From assembly GCA_914767885.1 (NCBI GenBank), contig CAJZBQ010000044.1, positions 124,001-188,000 of the forward strand: 64,000 nt of DNA. Reading direction: 5' to 3'. Position 1 is the stretch's first letter. Every line of letters starts with the position of its first letter. Source of the DNA: Blepharisma stoltei. Its lineage: Eukaryota > Ciliophora > Heterotrichea > Heterotrichida > Blepharismidae. The position numbers were made by a program, and so were the translations under genes. Below, piece after piece: positions 33,263 through 44,797 of the stretch. The notes below the pieces were generated by a model, which had not been told where the DNA came from, made no database searches, and was given only the letters and a program-made list of their open reading frames with translations.

Positions 33263-34242
33263 CATCTTAAGTTGGAACATATAGAGAAAAATTTATAATT
33301 CATGATATTAAAGAATATGAGTTTATTTCACAAATTAATAATTTTTTAAAATTAAATAAAATTATCGAATTTATATATAACTTACTGACAGCTTTCGCAG
33401 CCTAAAAAGGATTATTTTGGTCAGTTAAAAGATTTAAGATTTTATGTGTCTAAATAGCATCATGATTAATCTTAAAATTTGTTTTGAGTGACATAAATTA
33501 ATTTAGGCGAGGTAAAACTGCTTGAGAATAATTATTTAATTCTATTGAAACCTAAATCTAAATTTATTATTCTTCAATCAATCATTTTCTTTGATATCTA
33601 TTCCATTTATATTTTAAAGACTTGTGGTTTAATCCAATTTATCAAGAATGAGACTAAAAATCGATGATTCTAACAACTATAAATAATAAAGCGATCTCTC
33701 CATATTAAAGTTTAGCTATAAAAAGTAATATTTCAGTGAGAGATTTTTGTGGGTTATAAGTTATACCATATAACTACCCGAATAGACCAGCAAAATAATC
33801 AGAAAAATTAAGAATTTTTGGAAAATTCAACCCCCTTCCAAAAGTTTTTTAAAATAGATAATTTGGCTTATAATTAATGATGATTATGATGAAATTTATT
33901 AAATTGTAAACACCTATGTAAATTTTATAAATTAAATTATATTAAATTTTCAAAGTCCAAATATAATTATTTTTATACAATTTTAATTAAAAAAATAATC
34001 CCTTTGTTTTAGTGAGAAAAAAGCATGCTCGCTAGCCAAGAGGGAGTAGTAAGTAAAGTTCTATGACATAGAGCTCAATATTTTAATTATTTCGAAAATA
34101 GTGCATCATTTTTTAAATTAAATAGTATTGGCTTATTCTAGCCTAATCAATATATATACCATATTACTAAAATTATTTCCTCATTCTAAATCATATTTTA
34201 CTTTAATAATTCACAACTATTTGTATATTTATTTAATTTACT
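33263..34242. other. AT-rich intergenic region
   Basis: Nothing recognised apart from a weak MITE family 2-like end near 33825 (aacccccttccaaaag). Confidence 0.4.
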
Positions 34243-34861
34243 CTATCTTAAGGAATTAAATGTCTTGCTTCGGTGGAGTTCGCGTTCTTTTGGTCTTATA
34301 TCTTCAAGAATATTTACAAGACCTGCTTTCCTCTCAATCCCTGGAGAATCATCCAGTTCTTTTTTAAGATCAGTAAGCATTCTGTTTACTCCATCGAATC
34401 CGGACTGTGCGTATATATAAGGTAAGTACTTTAGTGTCCTCCCTGATTTGTGATTTCCTAGATACTCGCTAGAAGATCCTATACATGCATTGCAACTTTC
34501 AATTCGAGGCCTGGTTTTTGTTAAAGGTGGTAGCTTGATTTGTTCAGAAAATCGTCGATGGGGAATTACTATGAATACTCATATATTTAAGGATTATTTA
34601 TGACCAATTATTATGTGCTAATTAATAGAATTTTTTATTAAAAATAGGTATTGGAGTAATAAATAGGGGAGATAGGTGATAAATAAAAGGATAAATGATA
34701 ATTAAAAAAAAATAAAATAAATTTATTATAAATGGTATATATTCATCTTGAACTGCTTTTTTAGGTGACGGTATTTGTACTGATGGCTTACGCTGCATCG
34801 CTAAACTTATTGGCATGTGTAAATTATATGATCGTGGCATCTCAAGTTTGAGTTCCATCAT
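34243..34861 (-). CDS. Unknown protein, about 150 aa
   Basis: Starts MMELKLEMPRSYNLHMPISL. After the IES it continues IIPHRRFSEQIKLPPLTKTR, then NACIGSSSEYLGNHKSG, RMLTDLKKELDDSPGIERKA and ends HRSKTFNSLR (TAG 34243-34245). Basic, proline-rich N-terminus, helical C-terminus, no recognised domain. Most of it is missed if TGA and IES rules are ignored. Confidence 0.65.
34569..34737 (-). other. TA-bounded IES (about 169 bp)
   Basis: Removal joins KAVQDEYI to IPHRRFSEQIKLPP at two in-frame TA positions (ATA/GTA). Confidence 0.7.
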
Positions 34862-34871
34862 TTTTTAATTT

Positions 34872-35240
34872 TCACCACTTATTTATTTGGTATATTAATT
34901 GAAATGGAGTTAAGGAATCGAATTTTTCATTATTCTTATTTATGAGGCTTATACAAAGAAAATGAAAATACATTTGATGCCGACATTGGCAGAGTTTTGG
35001 GACGTTGTTGCAGCCTGAAGCAAGCGCCGATAGGGAAGAGAGCTTAATTTGTTTTGTATTCATTCCAAAAATGTATTCCTTGCGGAATAGTTGTCATATA
35101 AGTTATGGTTGGGTTAGGATTTTAATTCTGGAATTTCCTGTTTATTTTTCACATACTTTTTTGGCCTTTTTTCTTAATTGTTTTTGGTCATTTGCTTTGG
35201 GAAATGATTCTATATTGACTATTTCTAGGTAATTTTCAAT
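34872..35240 (-). CDS. Possible coding fragment, low confidence
   Basis: Minus-strand frames with better-than-background codons and TGA Trp (SQYRIISQSKWPKTIKKKGQ; TYMTTIPQGIHFWNEYKTN), but no single frame joins them. Upstream of it a hairpin gcctctatggtacagaggc lies at about 35312-35330. May be a decayed or further interrupted gene. Confidence 0.25.
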
Positions 35241-35824
35241 CCATTTTAGTCTATTTTTTCGACAGAGGTTATATTATAAAATTTTAGCATTAAAAAATAG
35301 GCCAAAACAAGCCTCTATGGTACAGAGGCGTTTGTGAAAACTTTAAAACCCAACTGTTATACTAGATATTTTAGGCACTGTGATCAAATCCACTCTAACC
35401 CAACAAATGCATACGCCCACAATAGGAGACCTTTTGGCGCTACAGGAAGCCACCAACAAATTTAAAAAATAACTAACCAATTTATGATGGTATTAAAACA
35501 TAGGATTAATTTAATTGATAACCTAAACTAATCTCATGAAAAATTAATTATATTTAGAAATCTAAAAAATTATTGGAAATTTTTTAATTAAAAAAATAAA
35601 TAATTCTGTCTTGAAAATTAAGCAGTATAATAGCCAAATTTTTACTAATTATTATTTCATATCATTTTATTTTATTTTTTATTTTTTCCAAGCTATTATT
35701 TTAAAAAATTATTTCTTCATGCTCTTATCTAATTTTATTCCCATTTTAATGCAGCTTATATATACAAAATTCTCTTGGCTCTATATCACCATGAGTAATT
35801 TATTATACTGTTAATACAATTAAG

Positions 35825-37470
35825 ATGGGAAACTGCAACCTTCGAATGGACAACTACGATCCCACAGTCAGCTTAAATCGGCAGAATTTTCAATTCCATT
35901 ACCCAATCGGCAAAGGAGGGTTCGGTAAAGTCTGAAAAGTGACGCAAAAAAAGAGCAAAACGACCTACGCTTTAAAAGAAATGCTCAAATCTCGAATTAT
36001 AGCAAAAAGATCTGCTCATTCTGTTATGAACGAAAGACGGCTTTTAGCGATTCTCAGGCATCCTTTTATCGTTAATATGCACTATGCATTCCAAGATCGC
36101 GAAAATCTATATTTATTCAATTTTTCTTAAAAAAACTCTTAAAAATCCAATTTTAAATAATCTTAATTTATTTTAATAAAGAATAGTCATGGATCTTATG
36201 CCAGGTGGAGACCTTCGCTATCATCTCAGCAAAGTTCACAAGTTTTCTGAGGAACAAACAAAATTTTTTGTAGCCTGCTTGGTCATTGCATTCGAATATC
36301 TCCACAAAAATAACATAATTCACCGAGATATCAAGCCTGAAAACATTGTTTTGGACGATCTTGGGTATGCACATTTGACAGATTTTGGGATAGCCAGGGT
36401 TTTTCAGCCTGAAAATTCTAACGAAACTTCGGGGACTCCTGGCTATATGGCCCCAGAAGTTTTGTGTCGGCAAAATCATGGTTTTGCCGTTGACTATTTT
36501 GCTTTAGGTGTTCTTGGATTTGAATTTATGACTGGGAGAAGGCCTTATTTAGGTAAGCTAGTAAATTAAAGGCTAGGCTTACCATAAGTGGCTAAAAAAA
36601 ACCACTTGGCTCCAAAAGATCTCTCTTTTGGATGTCCAACCTGAACCACCAGTCCAAGAGATAAGATCCCTAGAGCAAATCCACCTTCTGTAAGGTAAAG
36701 CCTGTCTAGCCCATTTGGCAGAGGATGGAAACCTTGGGAAGAACAATCTCCTCTTTGGCAAGTCTTTCCAAAACCAATTCCTACTTCAAAAGTGGCAGAG
36801 GCCCTGCTTTCACCTTCATCAGGACGGGTCCTACTTCTCCATATCGCGCGCTTCAGAGTCCAATGCCACCACTTTATTTCTTTTAGGTAAGGATAGAAAA
36901 GAAATTAGAGATGCAATTTTGGCAAGACAGGTACAGTTAAAAAGAAGCGACATACCTGAAGGCTGGTCCCTTGAAGCTGCAGATTTTATTAATATATTCC
37001 ATTTTATAGAGTAAATTGGTATTAAAAATAATCCAAAAAACATCTAAAAAACGAAAATTACTATATTTAAAATCTGCATTTACTATAAAAAGAATACTAT
37101 TTTGTGTTATTTGTAGCTATTTGCATATAAAATATAAACATTTAATCAAAAATGATATAAATTAATACAAAGAAAGCCACAAAATCGATTAGGATCACTT
37201 GGTGTAGAAGAAGTAAAAGAACATGCATGGCTTAGAGACGTCCAATGGGAAAAATTATTCGATAAAAATCTGAACCCTCCCTATAAGCCACCAGTCGCTG
37301 ATAACTTTGATAGCCGACAAGTTATGAACGGGTGGAAAGACGAAATTTCTAGCAGCACAAAAGAAGCGTCAAATCAGGGCCTATTTAATGGGTACTTTTA
37401 CGACCTTAATTTGCAAAGTGAAGGAGTTAACTATACAACGGATACTTCTAAGATTGAGAAGAAAATATAA
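35825..37470 (+). CDS. AGC-type protein kinase, STK32/YANK-like
   Basis: Joined protein of about 360 residues. MGNC start (likely myristoylated and palmitoylated), glycine loop IGKGGFGKVW (Trp is TGA), invariant Lys in YALKEM, catalytic HRDIKPEN, DFG in LTDFGIARVF, GTPGYMAPE, and ADFINIIQRKPQNRLG near the end, then EHAWLRDVQWEKLF. These are complete active-site motifs. The kinase order and PGGDLRYHL, HPFIVNMHYAFQD resemble YANK (STK32) kinases. Three IESs (70, 334 and 168 bp) cut the domain and all are removed in frame. Confidence 0.9.
36116..36185 (+). other. TA-bounded IES (70 bp) in kinase
   Basis: Removal joins QDRENLYL to VMDLMPGGDLRYH, the conserved hinge of the kinase fold. Confidence 0.93.
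36552..36885 (+). mobile_element. R1 retroposon-like element as IES (334 bp), 10-bp TSD
   Basis: TTTAGGTAAG at 36548-36557 and 36882-36891. Core matches R1 at 17138-17509 (opposite strand). Removal joins GRRPYLG to KDRKEIRDAILARQ exactly. Confidence 0.93.
36997..37164 (+). other. TA-bounded IES (168 bp) in kinase
   Basis: AT-rich; removal joins EAADFINI to IQRKPQNRLGSLGVEE. An adjacent TA is an alternative right end. Confidence 0.85.
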
Positions 37471-37619
37471 TTATTGATAAATTATGAGTTTTTGGTGTAA
37501 AAATATATAAAAATTTGGAGCCTGGCTTAAATTTTATGATTATTTGTTAATTAAAGAAAATTCCCGAATCCCCATTTATTTAACCTCCATTTCAAAATTC
37601 CCGATGTAATCCATTTATA

Positions 37620-39051
37620 ATGACTGAATATTGTGATAGGATTTATATCAGAGGATTTCCGTCCTCCTACACCTCAGACTCTCTGCGCGAGCGCTTTAGA
37701 GAGTATGGGCCTATCAAGTCAATTTACATTACCAACAATGAATGGTCAAGTATTAATGAGGTCCAAGTACCTCTCCTTCACCTCGTCAAAGAAGCATCCT
37801 ATTCTTGATAATTAAAATATAGAGATATTGCAGAGTATTCGCTGATAAACTATTAACGCGATTTATAGCATATTTGCTGATATATTAAATCCTTCGTTCT
37901 GTATCTCTAGTGCATGCAGAATTTTTAAATTAGCATTTATTAATAGATTTAATCAGTTTAAATAGCTTTTTTGCTGTGTAAACATAAGATATCTCATTCA
38001 AATTTAATAAAAAATTGCAAGCCAGCTTGCTAATCACAAATATTTTTTTCTATAAATTTATCTTCTAGGGCTGAGAATTAGTGTATTTATATATAAAAAA
38101 TCCAATTAGCATTTTTTTGAATATTAAGTAGAGTAAAGAGAATTAAAATTGCAAAATAATAAGGCTCATTATCTATTGTCTAATGCTATATAAAATCTTA
38201 AGCAGCAATTAAAATCACTTGGCACCAATTTTTTTAATTAAATCTAAGAGGGATTAACAACACAGAGTATATTTTATTACACCTCATATGTAGATTTATA
38301 TCAACTTTTCATATCAAAAGTTTCATATAGGGCGTACCTGAGTCTCATTTGTGATTGACTAAATGAAGGCACTGCTCCTTTTGGGATCATCAGATATAAA
38401 AATCCTAATAATGCCCCAAAAGCAGTCGAAGCAGCCAACGCTAAACAAGAAGGCGATATCACTTGGTATGTAGCAATATGCGAAAAAAAGAACGAAAGAA
38501 AAGCAAAAAGGGTCAATGCCCACAATCAAAATATTGAGATATGGAAAAAGACCAATTTGTTTGTCAAAGGGCTGCCTAGCGATGTCACTAATGAAAAGCT
38601 GCAAGCCCATTTCGGAATTTATGGAGATATCACCTCGATTAGCATAAAGAATGATAAAGTTTTCGTATGCTTTGATAAAGAAGAAGACGCGAAAAAAGCA
38701 ATTGAGGATGCAAAAACGAGGCTTTTTGAAGAAAAAAAATTAAATGTCACGTCTTGGATCCCAGAGAGGGAACTAAAATTAAAAATGATGATTAATCAAA
38801 GGAAAAGACAAATGTATAAAGTGAGACAGGAACGCAAAAAAAAGAAAAGTGAAGAACGAGGGCAAACGGCTACAGAGGAAGCTAAAGAAGCAGAGCCAGC
38901 AATGGAAAAGCAAGACATCATAGCTAAAGAAGCAGAACTAGCAAAGGAAGAACAAGAAAAAACAGCTACAGAGGAAGCTAAAGAAGCAGGACCAGCAAAG
39001 GAAGAGCAAGAAAGCATAGCAAAAGAAGCAGAACCAGCAAAAGAAGAATAA
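37620..39051 (+). CDS. Two-RRM RNA-binding protein with Ala/Glu-rich repeat tail
   Basis: RRM1 starts CDRIYIRGFPSSYTSDSLRE and, across an IES of about 530 bp, ends GTAPFGIIRYKNPNNAPKAV. RRM2 is TNLFVKGLPSDVTNEKLQAH to KVFVCFDKEEDAKKAIEDA. The style resembles poly(A)-binding-protein RRMs. A basic linker (NQRKRQMYKVRQERKKKK) leads to imperfect repeats of KEAEPAKEEQE type. After the TAA at 39049-39051 the frame continues with PAKEEGEC for about 12 codons. The tail could therefore have been longer, or the stop is recent. Confidence 0.78.
37802..38334 (+). other. IES (about 530 bp) inside RRM1
   Basis: AT-rich, no gene or repeat recognised. Joins LLHLVKEASY to LSLICDWLNEGTAPFG. Right end (gcgTAcctgag) is fairly clear; the left end is either about 37801 or 37809. 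Confidence 0.6.
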
Positions 39052-39671
39052 AAAAATCCAGCGAAAGAAGAAGGTGAGTGCCAATGATAGAAAATTTAAA
39101 AGGAAAAACTAAATAATTACTCATCTTCAAATAAAATTCTATTTATATAATTTATGTAATTATAGATTGGACTCAAAATGTGTATAAAAAACTGTTTATG
39201 AATTTATTGATGCTTGATAATTTTTCTCAGCTTTTAGGAATGAAAACTTTTATTTTCAAGCAACAGTCATTTTAATAAATTTATTAAATTTCATTGTATT
39301 GAATTCATTTTTTTTAATAGAAAATAGCTCATATGTATAGGTTTTATAAGAGAAATTATATATTTCTCCAATAAATCGCTTATGATTACTGAGGTAATTT
39401 CTTTAAAATCTATAAAATTCTATATCATATATTTTAGATAGACTGTTTTTCTCTTCAAACAGCATAGTGTTTAATATCATCTAAAAATTACCTGAAAAAT
39501 ATTTCCCCGCTCTAACTTATCATAATTAAACCATTCTTGATTTTATTACCTAAAAAATTAATTTCGATAGCAAATAATTTCTATAGTACATTGCACTAAT
39601 TATGAACTGTTGTCAAAACATTTTCTCCACTATGTAACTCAATCCATAATCAGTACAATTCCCTATAATAT
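39052..39671. other. AT-rich intergenic region
   Basis: Apart from the short in-frame continuation of the RRM tail, nothing recognised. Confidence 0.4.
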
Positions 39672-40124
39672 ATGGCGAGCTTGACAAGGAGAATCCAAAA
39701 GGAAACTGAGCGTTTGACGAATGACCCAGTCATCGGCATTTCAGCCCATGCAGACCCTGCTAACCCAAGATATTTTCACATCCAGATAGCGGGCCCTGTT
39801 TCTTCTCCTTATGAAGGAGGACTTTTTGAGCTCGAACTTTTCTTACCTGATGACTATCCTATGTGTCCTCCAAAGGTCCGCTTTCTAACTAAAATTTATC
39901 ACCCAAATGTGGATAGGCTTGGAAGAATCTGTTTGGATGTTCTAAAGGACAAATGGTCTCCAGCTCTTCAAATTAGGTCAGTCTTATTAAGCATTCAAGC
40001 GCTTATGAGTTGTCCTAATCCTGATGATCCTTTAGATCCTCAAATAGCAAGACATTGGAAAGAAGACGAAACTGGTGCGATCAGAATGGCTACAGAGTGG
40101 TGTAGACAGTATGCCCGTGGATAA
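39672..40124 (+). CDS. UBC13: Ubiquitin-conjugating enzyme E2 N (UBC13)
   Basis: 150 residues, no [23 protein letters not shown] start, [20 protein letters not shown] with HPN at 77-79 and the active cysteine at 87, the same position as in human UBE2[21 protein letters not shown] follows and it ends near residue 150 as usual. UBC13 with a Uev partner makes Lys63-linked ubiquitin chains. The Met of the Uev-binding face ([10 protein letters not shown]) is kept. One of the few genes here with no interruption. Confidence 0.96.
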   Translation: MASLTRRIQKETERLTNDPVIGISAHADPANPRYFHIQIAGPVSSPYEGGLFELELFLPDDYPMCPPKVRFLTKIYHPNVDRLGRICLDVLKDKWSPALQIRSVLLSIQALMSCPNPDDPLDPQIARHWKEDETGAIRMATEWCRQYARG

Positions 40125-40263
40125 AAAAGTTAATAAGATAATAGACTATTTCATTAGAAGGATTATTTTAATTATTTTTTCGAGAGAATATTCAGTGGAA
40201 CAGAAAATGGGATAATGATATGCACGATTTTAAAAAGATTAATCTTTTTCATTATTTTATAAT

Positions 40264-43200
40264 ATGAGCTTAGAACGAAACCTCTACAATCCTCAACAAA
40301 ATAAACAAGTGCAGTTAAAAATCCCTCCGTTAAATATGGGCTGAACTGAGAAAAAGCCAAAACCAGAATCTTTGTCATATGATCACGATTCCATGAAAAA
40401 AATCAGTCATAGCCATGCACAGTCTACACTTGATTTTTCAAGTTTTTCACAAAGTAAAACTATGAGGTCTATTAATAGAGTTAATAGAGAACAGTTGAAG
40501 GATTTTTTAAGTGTCGAGCGCAAGGCAGGCTTGATTGCAGCTAAATCTTGCAGAGATGTTTCTCATTTAAAAGATGAACACCAATTAAGCAAACACAATG
40601 TAAAACTCCCAGATTTGGCTGGGAATAAATCTGTGACCCAAGTTCTGCCAATTTCTCCTGAACATTTGAAAATGTTTATTAATTCTACTGATAAGCTAGG
40701 CTTTCCAGCTACATCTCCAAGAGGAATTATGAATGGACTTGGCTGTTCAAAAGAAAAATGTTTACTATCTTTTTTTTAGCGAGCAAAACATTGAAAAGCC
40801 CCTTTTTTTGAGGGAAAACCCATCTTTCATAGACCGTAAAGTATTTTTGATGTATAATTATAAAATTATATAAAAAAATCTCTGAAATATTTAATAGCTC
40901 AATAAAAATACATAAATTTTATAATTCAATTATATTTTTTATTAAATTTAAAAGTAAATTAGCAAGAAAAATTTCGTTCACTAAAGGAAGTAGACTTTAG
41001 AAAAAGTAATGGGAGATACTGAAAGCACCAGCTCTTTTCAAGACAGTTTAGATCAATTTAAATCAAAAATAAAAGCAAAAAGCCTTATCCAGAAATCTTC
41101 ACAGTCAAAATTTCTTGACTCAGTATTAACTCAAAAAAAAATTGTCCAAAAAGAAGACCCCTTTATATACCTAGGTTCCCCAAGTGGGAGACAAGAAGTC
41201 CAGAATTTAAATGAATGATATAACTACATGCAGGAAAATTATCTTAACAAATTTTTGGATCAGAAAATATATTAACTCTTTATACTATTTTTTATAAAAA
41301 TCGATTTTAATAATATCTTGCTCTATAATTTTTTATTACTTTAGAGTAAGTGAAATGGGCGAAGAAGAAAAAAATGATAAATTTGAGATCGCAGACGTTA
41401 TATTAAAAACTGGCCTAAGAGAAATAGTCAGACAAGTGTCTGTTCACTGTGTAGAAAGAGGAGAATTACTGTCAGTCATTGCAGAAAGATATCTTGATTA
41501 TTGAAAAATCTGTTGTTCTTTACTAGAAGACGCTAATAAAAAAATAAAAGAAGATCTCACCAAAGAAATCGACAAACTTCATGCAATTATCAAAGAAAAA
41601 GACCGCATGTATAATCAAAAAATCCTGGAACTTGGCCGTGAAAATGCTTTTATTCAAGCTTCTTCTAATATAAAAGACATTGAAATTAACCGTTTGCATG
41701 AAAATATCAGAAAATTCAAAGCTGAGCGTGAGTATCGCATGAAGAAAGACTTTGAGCACTATACCAATGCTATAAGGAAATTTCAAGAAGAGCTAAAAGA
41801 GTCTGAATTTAATAACTCAGACTATGTAAAAACAGGGAAATCCAAGGTTTTTATTATGCAAAAACTAGATGAAGCCCAAAAAATCGTATCAAAGTTAAGG
41901 TTAAGGAAAGATTTTAATGACGCTATGACTATAGTAGATAGCGAAGAAGGCGTAGCTTGGATTGACCAAGATATGCTTGATGAAGAAATAGAAGAACCTT
42001 ATAAAGATGAAGAAATCCAAGTAGAAATTTGTAAAGAAACTGAGGATAAAGAGACTATGACTCTGAGAGATATGGTAAATAGGTCAATGGAAACTGATGA
42101 AATTGAATATCATGAGTACTAGCATATTTTATTTATGGGGTTTACTTTTCCTGGAGAAATTTTGCACAAAAATAGCTGTTCAACTCGGTTACACCAACCT
42201 TATGGATAGAAATTCTCGAAATGCCACCATTTTTGGCTCTGTCCCTTTATTGGGAGTGTGACGTTAGACACCTTAAACGCTAATCTAAAGAATATCATGA
42301 ATACCATGAGGAAATGCCAAGAATTGAAGATCAAGGAGAAGAAGAGGAATATCAAGAAGAAGCACAAGAAATTATGATTCTTGAAAATGATGAAAATAAT
42401 AGCTTTTTAATTGATGAAGATGGACCTGAAATAATAGAAATTAAACAAGATGTGGAGACAGTAAATACTGAAACTGAAGAAGCTGAGATAAGTCAGGACT
42501 CATCAGATTCTTCAAGATCAATTATAAAAGAAAAAATAAAAAAAACTACAGATAAAGGAAAGCTCAATAATGCTCCGCAGCAAATAAATTTTCAAAGAGG
42601 CATGAGAAGGTCTTCAACTGTATTAGGGACTATTTCAAAATCAGCGCTTGATAATATAAATCACGCAGAAATTTCATTTAATCCTAAAAGTAAAATCCGA
42701 GCGGACTCCACAAATGGGTATATATATCCAAGTGAAAATAAAAAATGACTGTCAGAAACAGTCAAATTTTTTTAAAAAATAATTTTTTTTTTACTTTTTT
42801 ATTTAAAAAAAATTAAACCCACCAGAAACAAAAAAGAGAAAAAATCGAGAATGCCAGACTGAAGGCCTTTTAGATGAAGATATAAAAAATAAAGAAATTA
42901 TTGAATTGATGATCAGCGATAGAGAAGAGCTGCTAAAAAAAGTCCAAAAAGAAATTTTAACAAATAAAAATGAATTAAATAAGCTGAGACTAGAAGCTGA
43001 CAGATATAGGACTTTTATTCATGAAATAAGTCAACAAAATCCAGAAGAAGCTAAACATTTGTATGAAAAAATTGAAAGAGACGTAGAAAAACTTAAAGAG
43101 AAAGGCTATATTCCAGAAGAGCTTGATTTTTCTTCATGAAAAGCTGGGTATTATTCAGGATTTGACAACGGGCATTTTGAAGGGAAAATACTAGGTGAAG

Positions 43201-43406
43201 AAATTGGGTTTGAAAGAGGCATGACAGAAGGTGGATCAAATCCGCAATTAAATTCAAGTATTCTTGATATATCAAACTCAACAACAGAAGAAAATGGAAT
43301 TCCCAAAGAATTATTATTAAAAGCAAAAGAAAGAAAAGGCAAAAGAAGACCGTCAGTTATGGTTGCTGAAGAGGTAGAAACTAGAAAAAATAAAAGAGCT
43401 ATATAA
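40264..43406 (+). CDS. Coiled-coil protein with axonemal dynein light chain-like segment
   Basis: Six or more exons: MSLERNLYNPQQNKQVQLKI start; MGDTESTSSFQDSLDQFKSK; MGEEEKNDKFEIADVILKTG; LREIVRQVSVHCVERGELLS; long coiled coil to 42117; acidic region (EEMPRIEDQGEEEEYQEEA); coiled coil RYRTFIHEISQQNPEEAKHL; end RKNKRAI. The segment REIVRQVSVHCVERGELL recalls axonemal dynein light chain/AXDND1-type proteins, which suggests a ciliary role, but the match is short. The TAA at 43404 may be internal to an IES: removal of 43405-43482 would fuse this to the next ORF. Confidence 0.7.
40765..41008 (+). mobile_element. Decayed MITE family 1 as IES (about 244 bp)
   Basis: Left end TActatcttttttttagcg and right part gaaatttttc inverse (cgttcactaaaggaagta) are family 1 remnants. 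Frame-restoring right TA (41007) is 16 bp beyond the recognisable MITE end; joins SKEKCL to MGDTESTSSFQD. Confidence 0.65.
41270..41348 (+). other. TA-bounded IES (79 bp)
   Basis: Removal joins NKFLDQKI to SEMGEEEKNDKFE at ATA/GTA codons. Confidence 0.78.
42119..42303 (+). mobile_element. R4 element, internally deleted, as IES (185 bp), 11-bp TSD
   Basis: GAATATCATGA at 42105-42115 and 42290-42300. Read on the minus strand, both ends match 52213-52580 (gtttaaggtgtcta; acagctattt..tgtgca; accccataaataaaat). Removal joins DEIEYHEY to HEEMPRIEDQGEEE in frame. Confidence 0.87.
42725..42815 (+). other. TA-bounded IES (about 91 bp)
   Basis: Joins ADSTNGYI to NPPETKKRKNRECQTE; left TA ambiguous within a tatatata run. 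Confidence 0.6.
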
Positions 43407-43482
43407 ATTTGCAGTGAATATTTAAAAATTATTATTTGATTAAAAAATCATTTTTTTAATATTTAAAGAATACTACAAAAAT
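43405..43482 (+). other. Possible TA-bounded IES (78 bp) joining two ORFs
   Basis: Removal would turn KNKRAI-stop into KNKRAIMEFTFNKREPKTQ. Length and ends fit the other IESs, but a real 77-bp intergenic gap is also possible. Confidence 0.5.
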
Positions 43483-43483
43483 A

Positions 43484-44797
43484 ATGGAATTTACTTTCAA
43501 TAAAAGAGAACCTAAAACGCAGGCAGACAAAAAAATTCACATGGGGCCAAAACTTCTTGAGCATTTCTTATCAAAATCGCTAGAGAGGATTAAAAATTTC
43601 GGAAAAATCAGCAGAAAAATGCTGACTAAAAACCTATCTTATATATATTCTTGTGCAATAGCAAAACTTAAAACTGGGGAACTCATGGATTCCTTAGCTG
43701 AGTTTGCATATGATGAATTATTTGGTAAATATGGCCTTAAAAAGGTAGCTGATAAAAAATATTTAGAAATTGTATCAACAGCGTTAAAATACCCAGATTC
43801 AATAAAAATAAGCACTTTTGCAAGGCTGATGGGTATTGGAAGCAAAATTGATTTAATTGATTTTTCAAGGCCAAAATTGTCATTTATTTTCTATATATCA
43901 AGTATTTCAAATATTTTTAAATCAAAAGCTGGGATTATTGTAGGCTACGATGATAGCTCAGAGTATCAGATGATCCCAAGCATTAGAGCTACTGAATGCA
44001 TAAAAGAAAAATTCAATGATTTGACCTCACAAAGCCAAATTCAAAGAATTATAGCAGCAGTAGAAAAATTGTCTCAGCCTGACCCTAAAAAGGTAAATAA
44101 AAGTGGAGTTATAGACCAAGACGTTCTATTAGAAATCATGCTATCAGAATATGAAATATATCAGTCAGGAATTGTTAGTGCTTTAAATGTGATTTTTGAT
44201 GGCTTATCTGTAGCAAATAAAGTCGTATACTAAATTTAATTAAATTTATTTTCTGGATATCTTCTATTATTTATAGTTATTTTTATTATTAAAAGTATAT
44301 ATATCAACAAAGCAGATTTAGTATTAATTACTAGATATATTTCTCCACACAAAATAAGCTTATTGGTAAATAAAGATGAAAATAATAAAGAAACTTATAG
44401 TCAAGCCCTTGTAAATCTTTGCCAGAATGATGAGGAGGAAGAAGATGAAGAAGTCCATATAGATAAGGTCATTAATTTCTGCATAGAAAAAACAATATGC
44501 AGTCCGAATGATTTAGAAAATTATGTAGGAGGAGAAGTTACGAGAAATAGACTGTTTAATTTTTTTGAAGATAGCAAAAATGAAAATATGAATATTTTGA
44601 TGAAAATATTGAAAAATAAAGCAGCTTTTGGGATGTCAAGTTCTTTTGAAAGATCTTGGATTGAGAGAATTCAATATTTCTCTGACCAAATAAACAAAAA
44701 ACAGCCAAAAGCTTTATATTGTGCTTGGAAACTTATAACAGATGAGCTTGCAAGGTTGAATGGTGAGTTGCAAAGTTTAGAAAAATCGAAATCATAA
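43484..44797 (+). CDS. Helical protein, or C-terminal half of the preceding gene
   Basis: MEFTFNKREPKTQADKKIHM to SVANKVVY, then after an IES INKADLVLITRYISPHKISL to ELQSLEKSKS. The part LAEFAYDELFGKYGLKKVAD recalls the C-terminal region of TSNAXIP1-like ciliary coiled-coil proteins (helical, KYGL motif). That would fit the coiled-coil gene just upstream if both are one protein of about 1,200 residues. Acidic patch EEEEDEEVHIDKV. No enzymatic motif. Confidence 0.7.
44228..44299 (+). other. TA-bounded IES (72 bp)
   Basis: Removal joins SVANKVV to YINKADLVLITRYIS in frame. Confidence 0.75.

Noticed and set aside
35611..35814. 67-codon Phe/Ile-rich ORF upstream of the kinase
   Set aside because: Low-complexity AT sequence; the kinase start at 35825 is clear and better.
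37633..37815. Second plus-strand ORF overlapping the RRM start
   Set aside because: Out of frame with CDRIYIRGFPSSYTSD, which is a true RRM strand.
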